41,412 nucleotides of DNA from a virus, in the IMG/VR virus record IMGVR_UViG_3300046011_007859, positions 1 through 41,412 of that record; one strand, 5' to 3'. The notes below the pieces were generated by a model that was given only the letters and a program-made list of their open reading frames with translations, made no database searches and was not told where the DNA came from. A program made the translations under genes and the position numbers. Each line of letters opens with the position of its first letter. Positions within the stretch are counted from its first letter, which is position 1. Shown here piece after piece: positions 14,361 to 20,965 of the stretch.

Positions 14361-14760
14361 GTGGTTGAGGGGCCACTTATCGCAAAATTCTGGAGAAATC
14401 CGGTCTTTTGATTAAATCCTAATTTTATTAGGTTGGCGGGTTGGCCTCCGCTGATTCTCTTAAAATATAATTGAACGTATGGAACTAGCGAGAGGAAAAC
14501 TCTTGAGGGAACGTAAGCAAAAAAAAAGGTGATTTGTGTTCAACCTGCTTACTACGAGTCAATTATTAAAATTTTGTTGGGATGTAGGCCTAGAAGCAGC
14601 CATCATCTAAGGAGTAGAACACGCACCAGAGCTGCAAAATGCTTGCTAATGTCGGGCCTATAGGTGGCATATACAAGTGATGTGGTGAGGGAAAATGTGG
14701 GTTCTTTAGGCGTAGTAGCACACCAACACTAAAAGTATCCTTTTATAAATACATTATAAC
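14361..14760 (+). ncRNA. Large structured RNA with 23S GTPase-centre-like hairpin
   Basis: No ORF of note. Visible helices: GTGG/CCAC (14361-14376); CTGGA-GAAA-TCCGG with a GNRA loop (14390-14403); AATCCTAAT/ATTAGGTT (14415-14434); GCGG/CCGC (14437-14451); a long-range ATAATTGA/TCAATTAT pair (14467-14474 with 14559-14567) enclosing GTAAGC/GCTTAC with AGGT/ACCT; and TAGGCC/GGCCTA (14586-14591/14655-14661). Segment 14580-14613 matches the 23S rRNA L11-binding hairpin (H43) at 30 of 34 positions from memory. Size and a tRNA-rich phage location recall large phage RNAs such as GOLLD or ROOL; membership not established. Confidence 0.6.
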
Positions 14761-14779
14761 TATTAAATCAGGAGGTGTT
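14725..14779 (+). promoter_or_regulatory. Late promoter in the loop of an SD-sequestering hairpin
   Basis: TATAAATA at 14744-14751 is a perfect late-promoter match. AACACT (14725-14730) can pair with GGTGTT (14774-14779; one G-U), covering part of the strong ribosome site GGAGG (14771-14775). Late transcripts (start ~14757) lack the 5' arm. Confidence 0.6.
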
Positions 14780-14782
14780 TAA

Positions 14783-14827
14783 ATGTCAAGTGATTGGGAA
14801 ATTCTAATGTCAGACTGGGTTTTTTGA
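14783..14827 (+). CDS. Very short ORF, possible +1 frameshift product to 14900
   Basis: 14 codons (MSSDWEILMSDWVF) with a strong RBS GGAGG 7 bases before ATG and a perfect late promoter upstream. It stops at TTT-TGA; a +1 shift there opens a frame continuing DPGLNKTDRHGSINNNPFVK to the stop at 14898-14900 (38 residues in all). TTT TGA resembles the prfB CTT TGA shift site. It could equally be a one-base frameshift mutation. Confidence 0.4.
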   Translation: MSSDWEILMSDWVF

Positions 14828-14931
14828 TCCAGGTCTAAATAAAACCGATAGACATGGTTCTATCAACAATAACCCCTTTGTGAAAATTGGGAATTTTTAG
14901 GAATTACTGGTTTTTATGTTTGGGGTTTTAT

Positions 14932-15005
14932 GGTGCCGAAGCTTAATGGATAAGCAGCTGTCTTCTAAACAGTCGTTAGTGTGCGTTCGAGCCGCACGGG
15001 CACCG
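14932..15005 (+). tRNA. tRNA-Arg(TCT)
   Basis: Acceptor GGTGCC pairs with GGCACC (position 7-66 is a G-G mismatch), D arm GCTT/AAGC, anticodon arm GCTGT-CTTCTAA-ACAGT with anticodon TCT, T arm GTGCG-TTCGAGC-CGCAC, discriminator G, no encoded CCA. tRNA-Arg(UCU) is a common cyanophage tRNA. A8 instead of T8 and the acceptor mismatch are slightly odd. Confidence 0.85.
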
Positions 15006-15048
15006 CTGAGTATAAAAGTCTAATAAAATTCGACTAAATACTTTTACC

Positions 15049-15132
15049 TTAGATAATTCGCACTTCTTTAAGGTAAGAATTGGGCTCTTTTTGAGCCCTT
15101 TTCTATTATAAATAGTATTGCGAATTATCTAA
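15049..15132 (+). promoter_or_regulatory. 14-bp inverted repeat enclosing terminator and late promoter
   Basis: TTAGATAATTCGCA (15049-15062) is the exact reverse complement of 15119-15132. In between lie an intrinsic terminator (15082-15102) and a perfect late promoter TATAAATA (15107-15114; predicted start ~15120, at the 3' arm). The 3' arm runs into the ribosome site AAGGAG of the HNH gene. Readthrough RNA would fold and hide it; late RNA would not. A competing pair TTACCTT/AAGGTAA (15044-15050/15070-15076) overlaps the 5' arm. Confidence 0.75.
15082..15102 (+). terminator. Intrinsic terminator of the RNA unit
   Basis: GGGCTC (15082-15087)/GAGCCC (15093-15098), loop TTTTT, followed by TTTT. 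Ends the transcription unit that starts at 12421. Confidence 0.8.
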
Positions 15133-15147
15133 AGGAGCGCAAAGTTT

Positions 15148-16128
15148 ATGGAAAAAGAGTATCTTGAATCCCTCGTAGAGCAGGGATTATCCACGAGACA
15201 AATATCTAATATAATAAAAAAAGGACAAACTACTGTAAGATATTGGTTGAACAAATATAATTTAAAAACAAAAAATAAATCATTTTCTGATGGATATTCT
15301 GGTTATAATGGTCATAAAAAAGTAAATAAAGATAATCAATTTTGCTCATGTTGTAAAGTAAAATTAAATTCAAAAAATTCTTATATTAAAAAAGAAAGAA
15401 AAAGTTACTATTCATTATGTAAAATTTGTTTTGCAGAATATACGTTTAAAAAAAGACTTAATTTCAAAATAAAAGCCCTAGAGTATAAAGGAAATTGTTG
15501 CGAATCGTGTAGTTATAATAAGGACATAACTGCTTTAGAATTTCATCATAAAAATCCGGCACAAAAAGAAATAACCCCCGCAAAACTTTATCATAAACCA
15601 TGGGAATTTGCCCAGCAAGAATTGGACAAGTGTTCTGTTTTATGTTCTAATTGCCACAGAGAAGAGCATCATAGATTAGATCAGAAGAAAAAAATGGAGA
15701 AAGAATTTTCAACTAATTTTACTTCGTCTTTTAGTAATTTTATACTTACAGGTAAGAATACAGGAGAAAAATCATGTAGAAATTGTGATATTATTTTAAC
15801 CGAAGATAATAGGGCTGCTGGTAGCCATAGTAGTTATTGTAAACCTTGTGATAGTAAAATGGTTATGCAAAAAACAATAGACGCAAAACAAAGAGCAGTT
15901 GATTACATGAGTGGCTGTTGTTCGGTTTGTGGTTATGATAAATGCCTAAGAGCCATAGAATTTCACCATTTAGACCCGGATAAAAAATCCGAAACTTATA
16001 ATAAAAGATTTACTTCTTGGGGTTTTGAAAGACAGAAAAAAGAATTAGAAAACTGCATAATCGTCTGCTCTAACTGCCACCGCGAAATTCACTCCAAAGA
16101 CGAACATAAAACCCAATCCCAACCATGA
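15148..16128 (+). CDS. HNH homing endonuclease with duplicated zinc/HNH modules
   Basis: 326 residues. N-terminal helix-turn-helix (LSTRQISNIIKKGQTTVRYW, ~14-33), then two similar modules, each with a zinc knuckle pair and an HNH core: CESCSYNKD..ALEFHHKNP..CSNCHREEHH (~118-175) and CSVCGYDKC..AIEFHHLDP..CSNCHREIHS (~258-318). Such fusions of a recognition HTH and HNH nuclease are typical of phage mobile endonucleases. Insertion behind tRNA-Arg and control by a late promoter in a hairpin fit this. Confidence 0.85.
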   Translation: MEKEYLESLVEQGLSTRQISNIIKKGQTTVRYWLNKYNLKTKNKSFSDGYSGYNGHKKVNKDNQFCSCCKVKLNSKNSYIKKERKSYYSLCKICFAEYTFKKRLNFKIKALEYKGNCCESCSYNKDITALEFHHKNPAQKEITPAKLYHKPWEFAQQELDKCSVLCSNCHREEHHRLDQKKKMEKEFSTNFTSSFSNFILTGKNTGEKSCRNCDIILTEDNRAAGSHSSYCKPCDSKMVMQKTIDAKQRAVDYMSGCCSVCGYDKCLRAIEFHHLDPDKKSETYNKRFTSWGFERQKKELENCIIVCSNCHREIHSKDEHKTQSQP

Positions 16129-16307
16129 ACTACTCCCTCTGCTTCCTCCCACTAGCAATAATCATCATAATAACCAAACTTTCCCTACTAATCTCATCAA
16201 GCATAAACGAATCTAAATATGTCGAACAAGAATCCAGAAAACCCCCAGGCTATCTCAGATTGGTACACCGAAAACGGCCTCCCAGAACCCGACTGGCGGC
16301 CCCATAA
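16125..16307 (+). CDS. Putative small membrane protein
   Basis: 60 residues, ATG overlapping the HNH stop (ATGA). N-terminal hydrophobic segment (~4-26, CFLPLAIIIIITKLSLLISS) and a basic, Pro-rich tail. The tail is read across a competing ORF in another frame, so the real end is uncertain. Confidence 0.35.
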   Translation: MNYSLCFLPLAIIIIITKLSLLISSSINESKYVEQESRKPPGYLRLVHRKRPPRTRLAAP

Positions 16308-16326
16308 AGACCCGGACCAATCATAA
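16219..16326 (+). CDS. Short ORF, unknown
   Basis: 35 residues, acidic and Pro-rich, with ISDWYTENGLPEPDWRPHKD. Overlaps the membrane-protein ORF in another frame; composition looks more protein-like than the overlapping tail. Ends just before an early-type promoter. Confidence 0.35.
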   Translation: MSNKNPENPQAISDWYTENGLPEPDWRPHKDPDQS

Positions 16327-16370
16327 AACTGTCCACTAGCCCGACAATTCCATAGAAACTAGTCTATACT
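16327..16370 (+). promoter_or_regulatory. Early-type promoter (variant AACTG box)
   Basis: AACTGTCCAC (16327-16336) with a shortened linker, -35-like CCGACA (16341-16346), -10 TATACT (16365-16370), 18-bp spacer. Drives the LRV-repeat gene. Confidence 0.5.
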
Positions 16371-16391
16371 TATAAAAAGTCAACAATCTGG

Positions 16392-16886
16392 ATGGAATTA
16401 ACTAAAGGACAAAAACTAGACTTAGCACATGATCGAAACACGTCACAAGAAATTTTAGAAACCTTGGCGACTGATAAGGATCGTGATGTTCGCTCCTGGG
16501 TTGCAAAAAACCCAAACACACCACCAGAAACCCTACAACTCCTGGCGACTGATGAAGATCGTTATGTTCGCTCCTGGGTTGCAAGACACCCAAACACACC
16601 ATTAGAATCCCTAAAACTCCTGGCGACTGATGAAGATCGTTATGTTCGCTCCTGGGTTGCAGAACACCCAAATACACCATTAGAATCCCTAAAACTCCTG
16701 GCGACTGATGAAGATTCTTATGTTCGCTACTGGGTTGCAAGACACCCAAACACACCACAAGAATCCCTAAAACTCCTGGCGACTGATGAAGATCGTTATG
16801 TTCGCGCCTGCGTTGCAAAAAACCCAAACAGGACCGAAATTATCGAAAGACTAGTCTTTATGACTGATTATCAACAATCTAATTAA
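16392..16886 (+). CDS. LRV (leucine-rich repeat variant) helical-repeat protein
   Basis: 164 residues made of about five 24-residue units of the form LLATDEDxYVRSWVAxHPNTPxES. This matches the LRV repeat (HEAT-like two-helix unit), a protein-binding solenoid. The end (NPNRTEIIERLVFMTDYQQ) is the same cap as in the five tandem LRV genes at 34.7-37.3 kb. No N-terminal Fe-S cysteine cluster as in the Azotobacter LRV protein. Repeats are nearly identical at DNA level (72-bp period), a sign of recent expansion. Partner unknown. Confidence 0.85.
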   Translation: MELTKGQKLDLAHDRNTSQEILETLATDKDRDVRSWVAKNPNTPPETLQLLATDEDRYVRSWVARHPNTPLESLKLLATDEDRYVRSWVAEHPNTPLESLKLLATDEDSYVRYWVARHPNTPQESLKLLATDEDRYVRACVAKNPNRTEIIERLVFMTDYQQSN

Positions 16887-16898
16887 AACCACTCACCA

Positions 16899-17111
16899 AT
16901 GTCACTGACTTCTAAATTCAAAAAAGACATCAACACCCTCAAACAGGCCGCAAATTGCGAACTCCATCTAGGCATCAAGAATCCTAAACTATATAAAAAG
17001 GTAAAGAGATACTACGAACAAAATGGAGTTGTTTTCTCCGGAGAACCCGAAGACGATTATGAAATTTTAATTGATTACCTTTATGAAGATCTTGTAATGC
17101 AAGTAGTCTAA
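16899..17111 (+). CDS. Conserved small cyanophage protein
   Basis: 70 residues; FKKDINTLKQAANCELHLGIKNPKLYKKV then YYEQNGVVFSGEP.DDY and DYLYEDLV is a pattern recalled from T4-like cyanophages. Stop overlaps the next ATG (TAATG). Unknown function. Confidence 0.7.
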   Translation: MSLTSKFKKDINTLKQAANCELHLGIKNPKLYKKVKRYYEQNGVVFSGEPEDDYEILIDYLYEDLVMQVV

Positions 17112-17332
17112 TGGACTTTTCTACTGTTCTCAGATATCTTGGGAACCTGTTTTTAATTGTTGGTTACTACATAATCTTATGGGGCGACATGAAAGTTGGC
17201 CTTTTTGTCAAGACTGTCGGGGGATTATTGCTTATCCCTTCTTTTGTATTCTTAAAAATGTGGGATGCCCTGGTTCTTTGTGGATTCTTTGCCGTGATTG
17301 AGATTTCAAAACTACTTAGCCTATTAAAATGA
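17111..17332 (+). CDS. Small integral membrane protein
   Basis: 73 residues with three hydrophobic segments (~8-24, ~33-49, ~52-69). MDFSTVLRYLGNLFLIVGYY recalls a conserved cyanophage membrane protein. Overlaps the next gene (ATGA). Possible transporter fragment or membrane regulator; function unknown. Confidence 0.65.
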   Translation: MDFSTVLRYLGNLFLIVGYYIILWGDMKVGLFVKTVGGLLLIPSFVFLKMWDALVLCGFFAVIEISKLLSLLK

Positions 17333-17988
17333 TAGAAAATTTTTCTTGGTATGAAAATCAAAGAGATGATTGGAGACAATATGTTCTTTCTTTGGATGAC
17401 TCAAATATAGATGAAATTCTAGGTGCAATTCCTTCGGCCTGGAATTTTCCACATAAAAGTCATCGAGAGTTTGCTGAATGGATCATAAAAACAATAAAAC
17501 CCAAAGTAACAGTAGAACTAGGGGTAGATTATGGTTATTCCTCTTTCATTATGTCCCGGTGTCAAAAAAATCCTGTTTACGGTATTGATTGTTTTGACAC
17601 ATCAAAACATGGAATCAGGATCGATGATGATCATCAATTCGTTTTAGATGTAAAAGAAAAACTAGGTCTTGATAATCTTAATATTATTAAAGGATATTTT
17701 GATGATGTGGCCGAAACCTGGGACCAAGAAATAGATTTACTTCATATCGATGGTCTTCATGATTATGATAATTGTAAAAATGACTTTGAGACTTGGTTTC
17801 CTAAAATGTCGGAAAATGGTGTTGTGATTATGCATGATACTATTTCGGCACCTGAAGGAGTTGGGCGATTTTTTAACGAATTAGATTATCCTAAAATCAA
17901 CTTCACTAATTCTTTTGGTCTAGGTGTAGTTACAAAAAATGCTAAATTAGTAGAAAAAATAAAAAAAGCTTTTTATGATTGGATTTAA
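17329..17988 (+). CDS. SAM-dependent methyltransferase (Methyltransf_24/CmcI-like)
   Basis: 219 residues. Rossmann motif VELGVDYGYSS (~61-71), acidic strand end GIDCFDT (~84-90), and LHIDGLHDYDNCKNDFE typical of the class that methylates sugars (O-methyltransferases such as CmcI/rhamnosyl-type). First gene of an overlapping glycan operon, so it may cap a glycan made by the following transferases. Confidence 0.8.
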   Translation: MIENFSWYENQRDDWRQYVLSLDDSNIDEILGAIPSAWNFPHKSHREFAEWIIKTIKPKVTVELGVDYGYSSFIMSRCQKNPVYGIDCFDTSKHGIRIDDDHQFVLDVKEKLGLDNLNIIKGYFDDVAETWDQEIDLLHIDGLHDYDNCKNDFETWFPKMSENGVVIMHDTISAPEGVGRFFNELDYPKINFTNSFGLGVVTKNAKLVEKIKKAFYDWI

Positions 17989-18766
17989 TCATCTAGGTCA
18001 TTTAGGTCGGCTTGGAAATCAAATGTTCCAGTATGCCGCACTAAAGGGAATTGCGGCAAATCACACTTACAATATCTGTATTCCCCCATCAAGTGGAAAT
18101 AATGAATGGTCTGAGCATCAGTTGTTTAATTGTTTTAATTTATCAACAATCAATCAATTAAACATTCAATATATTGATCCTGACAGACCAGTACTTCAAG
18201 AGAAATCTTTTTGTTTTGATGAAGAACTTTTCAATACTTGTCCTGACTGGATCACACTTCATGGGTTTTTTCAGACTGAAAAATACTTTAAACATATAAA
18301 GAAAGAAATTAAAAAAGATTTTTCCTTTAAATCTGATATTTTAATGTCGTCACAAGAGGCGATTTTAGGTTTAAATAACCCTATTTCTCTGCACATAAGA
18401 CGAATTGACTATTTGACTAATCCCAATCATAAGGCATTGTCTTTAAATTATTATAAAGAGGCTCTAGAGCGATTTGATAAAGATCAGATAGTAATCATTT
18501 TTTCTGATGACCCGAAGTGGGTGTTTGAACAAGAATTGTTTTCTAGTGATCGTTTTATTGTTTCGGAAAATAATTCTAATTATATTGATTTGTGTTTGAT
18601 GACATTGTGTAAAGGACATATTATTGCGAATAGTAGTTTTTCTTGGTGGGGGGCCTGGTTATCAGATAGTGAAGGGGTTATTGCTCCTTCGGGTTGGTTT
18701 GAAGGCACTAATAATTCCCACCTAGATACTAAAGACTTGATTCCAAGTGAATGGGAGATTATTTGA
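17975..18766 (+). CDS. Alpha-1,2-fucosyltransferase-like (GT11)
   Basis: 263 residues. GT11 signatures: GRLGNQMFQYA (~11-21), HIRRIDY (variant of HxRRGDY, ~142-148) and NSSFSWWGAWL (~214-224). GT11 enzymes add fucose alpha-1,2 to galactose from GDP-fucose. It overlaps the methyltransferase by 14 bases and a GT6 gene by 1, so the fucosyl product may be the acceptor for the GT6 enzyme, as in blood-group H to A/B synthesis. Sugar specificity inferred. Confidence 0.88.
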   Translation: MIGFNHLGHLGRLGNQMFQYAALKGIAANHTYNICIPPSSGNNEWSEHQLFNCFNLSTINQLNIQYIDPDRPVLQEKSFCFDEELFNTCPDWITLHGFFQTEKYFKHIKKEIKKDFSFKSDILMSSQEAILGLNNPISLHIRRIDYLTNPNHKALSLNYYKEALERFDKDQIVIIFSDDPKWVFEQELFSSDRFIVSENNSNYIDLCLMTLCKGHIIANSSFSWWGAWLSDSEGVIAPSGWFEGTNNSHLDTKDLIPSEWEII

Positions 18767-19473
18767 TGAACGTTGCTATTATTTTTATTGGTACGGCCAA
18801 GTACCTGGATTTTCTTCCACTTTATTATGAAAAGTGTGAAGAAAATTTTTTGTTAAATTCTAACAAGACATATTTTGTTTTTACTGATGGGGATATTCCT
18901 GATCCACCAGAAAACATGGTCATTTATAAACAAGAACACTTAGAATGGCCGTATATTACATTAAATCGATTTGAAATAATAAACCGAGCCAGTGTAAAAT
19001 TGTATGAATTCGATTGGCTGGTTTTTATGGATGCTGATACTCTTGTTGTTGATAAAATTACAGAAGAAGAATTCTTTAGTGATAACCCATTGTTTGGGGT
19101 TCATCATCCGTGCCATTATTTAAAGATGCCACCACACGATAAGCCGCCTGGGGCATTTGAGACTAATTCAATTTCAACGGCCTATACCAATGATTATTCG
19201 ATTTATTATCAGGGGTGTTTCTGGGGTGGCAAACTTCCTGGGGTCATGGATCTTATTGATGAACTAGAAGAATCTGTAAAAAAAGATTTAGAAAAAGAAG
19301 TTATTGCAATATGGCATGATGAAAGCCATCTAAATCGCTATTTTGCAAAACATAAAGAAAAGGTTAAGATTTTTGGCCCAGAATATGCTTATCCAGAAAT
19401 ATTTGCCCCTTATTGTGAATTTAAACCAAAAATAATACATTTAGCAAAAAATAATTTAATTCATCATTCATGA
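18766..19473 (+). CDS. GT6 family transferase (blood-group A/B-type)
   Basis: 235 residues. Aligns by eye with ABO/alpha-1,3-galactosyltransferases: FMDADTLVV (a DxD motif at ~89-91), PLFGVHHPCHY, YYQGCFWGGKLPGV, and WHDESHLNRYFAKHK followed by GPEYAYPE. GT6 enzymes transfer Gal or GalNAc alpha-1,3 to (fucosylated) galactose. Most bacterial GT6 proteins have NxN in place of DxD; this one keeps DxD. A cyanophage GT6 is known (P-SSM2). Start ATG 18766 overlaps the GT11 stop (TGATG). Confidence 0.88.
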   Translation: MNVAIIFIGTAKYLDFLPLYYEKCEENFLLNSNKTYFVFTDGDIPDPPENMVIYKQEHLEWPYITLNRFEIINRASVKLYEFDWLVFMDADTLVVDKITEEEFFSDNPLFGVHHPCHYLKMPPHDKPPGAFETNSISTAYTNDYSIYYQGCFWGGKLPGVMDLIDELEESVKKDLEKEVIAIWHDESHLNRYFAKHKEKVKIFGPEYAYPEIFAPYCEFKPKIIHLAKNNLIHHS

Positions 19474-20240
19474 TCATGGAACTTTCTGTTTATTATCACA
19501 TCTGGTCTCCAGGAGACACAGATATATGGAAAATTATTGTTGACGAACAACTAAAAAGAATCTATAAAAGTGGATTACCCGAATACGCAAATATTAATTG
19601 CGCAATAAATGGAGTTCAGGCCTCTAGAATAAAAGAGTTTGTTTCAATTTATAGTTGGCTTAATGTCTTAGATTGCCGTGATAACGATGAGGAATATGAG
19701 GGGTTTACTCTTAAGCATTTATACGAGGACTGTTTAGGTGGGAAAATCAATAAGGTTCTTTATCTTCATACAAAAGGAATAAGTCATTTTTGTGGAGTAA
19801 GAGATCAGTATTCCGATAGAAAATTTCGGGCCGTTAATAGTTGGAGGCACCTTATGGAGGCCGGGTGTATTGATAATTGGGTCAAGAATGTTGAAAAATT
19901 AAATAAATATCAAGTATCCGGGGTAAATTATTGTCTGGATCCTTGGCCTCATATGAGTGGAAATTTTTGGTGGGCCAGATCAGATTATATTTCGTCTCTT
20001 CACCACCCAACAAAAAATGCCTTTAGAGGAGATTCTAGAGATTTTGGCCCAATAGAAAGGATGAATTTTGAGAAATGGGTAGGAATGAATAACCCAACCG
20101 TTCATTCTTTTTATAATCCACCTTTTAGCTATGATTTTAAAGATTTAATTCCAGATGTTCGGCCAACTCCTCCCGGAGAACCTCATTGGTTTTGGCTTTA
20201 CAGAGATGACATTTTCCCTCATTATATTGAAAAAATATGA
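19470..20240 (+). CDS. Glycosyltransferase-like protein (YLHTKG/GNFWWA family)
   Basis: 256 residues, ATG overlapping the GT6 stop (ATGA). VLYLHTKGISH (~95-105) and HMSGNFWWARSDYI (~159-172) recur in a family of putative GT-A sugar transferases in cyanobacteria and viruses. No clear DxD. Operon position supports a glycan role. Confidence 0.7.
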   Translation: MIMELSVYYHIWSPGDTDIWKIIVDEQLKRIYKSGLPEYANINCAINGVQASRIKEFVSIYSWLNVLDCRDNDEEYEGFTLKHLYEDCLGGKINKVLYLHTKGISHFCGVRDQYSDRKFRAVNSWRHLMEAGCIDNWVKNVEKLNKYQVSGVNYCLDPWPHMSGNFWWARSDYISSLHHPTKNAFRGDSRDFGPIERMNFEKWVGMNNPTVHSFYNPPFSYDFKDLIPDVRPTPPGEPHWFWLYRDDIFPHYIEKI

Positions 20241-20965
20241 CTGTAAAATTTGGTTGTTTTCACACAGTATATGAAAACAAAAGAGCAACTGAGTTTGTTT
20301 TAGAGCAGTTCAGGAAATATCATCCTGATGCCCCTTATACTATTTGTTGTGATGGTGGAGTGGATTATTCGGATCTGGCCAGAAAATATAATTGCAATTA
20401 TGTTCATTCTTATATGAGAATTGGGCGACGAAATAGTGGCCATCCATCTGGAATTTATGGATTTACAAAAGATGAGTCCCTTCATTGGATTCATATGTTC
20501 AGAGAGGCGGCCATTCATGTAAAAAATGGGGGTGGGAGCCATATGATAATGATGGAGGACGATGTTCTGACTCAGGGTGAGGTTAAAATTGATCCAAATT
20601 GGCAATGTGCCGGATTTGACGTTCCTGGAAATAAAATATCTCCGTCTTTAATTGAATACATAAGGCAAAGATATGGAGCAACCCCAAATGTCGATTGGTA
20701 CGGAGCCGGGGGTGGAAGTATTTTTAACATTAATACTTTTTTAGATAATTATCATCAAATATATGATTTTATCGATTTTGAATTTGAATTTATCTTAAAC
20801 AAACTTGATTATAGGTTTGGTTGGTTAGATCTTTATATGCAAATCGCATATTTTATTTTAGGGAAAGACTATTCAATTAATACAAACTTGACCGAGGTTT
20901 GGAAAACTCCTGATTATAAAAACACCAACTTCTCCCTTGTCCACGCATACAAAGAACTTTACTGA
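20237..20965 (+). CDS. GT-A-type glycosyltransferase, putative
   Basis: 242 residues, ATG overlapping upstream stop (ATGA). MIMMEDDV (~102-109) is an EDD motif in the place of a nucleotide-sugar-binding DxD, followed by WYGAGGGSIFN. The rest is not a textbook family, so this is a fold-level call. Confidence 0.65.
   Translation: MTVKFGCFHTVYENKRATEFVLEQFRKYHPDAPYTICCDGGVDYSDLARKYNCNYVHSYMRIGRRNSGHPSGIYGFTKDESLHWIHMFREAAIHVKNGGGSHMIMMEDDVLTQGEVKIDPNWQCAGFDVPGNKISPSLIEYIRQRYGATPNVDWYGAGGGSIFNINTFLDNYHQIYDFIDFEFEFILNKLDYRFGWLDLYMQIAYFILGKDYSINTNLTEVWKTPDYKNTNFSLVHAYKELY

Noticed and set aside
15033-15040. ACTAAATA before the terminator as a functional late promoter
   Set aside because: A transcript from here would run directly into the terminator at 15082 without a gene.
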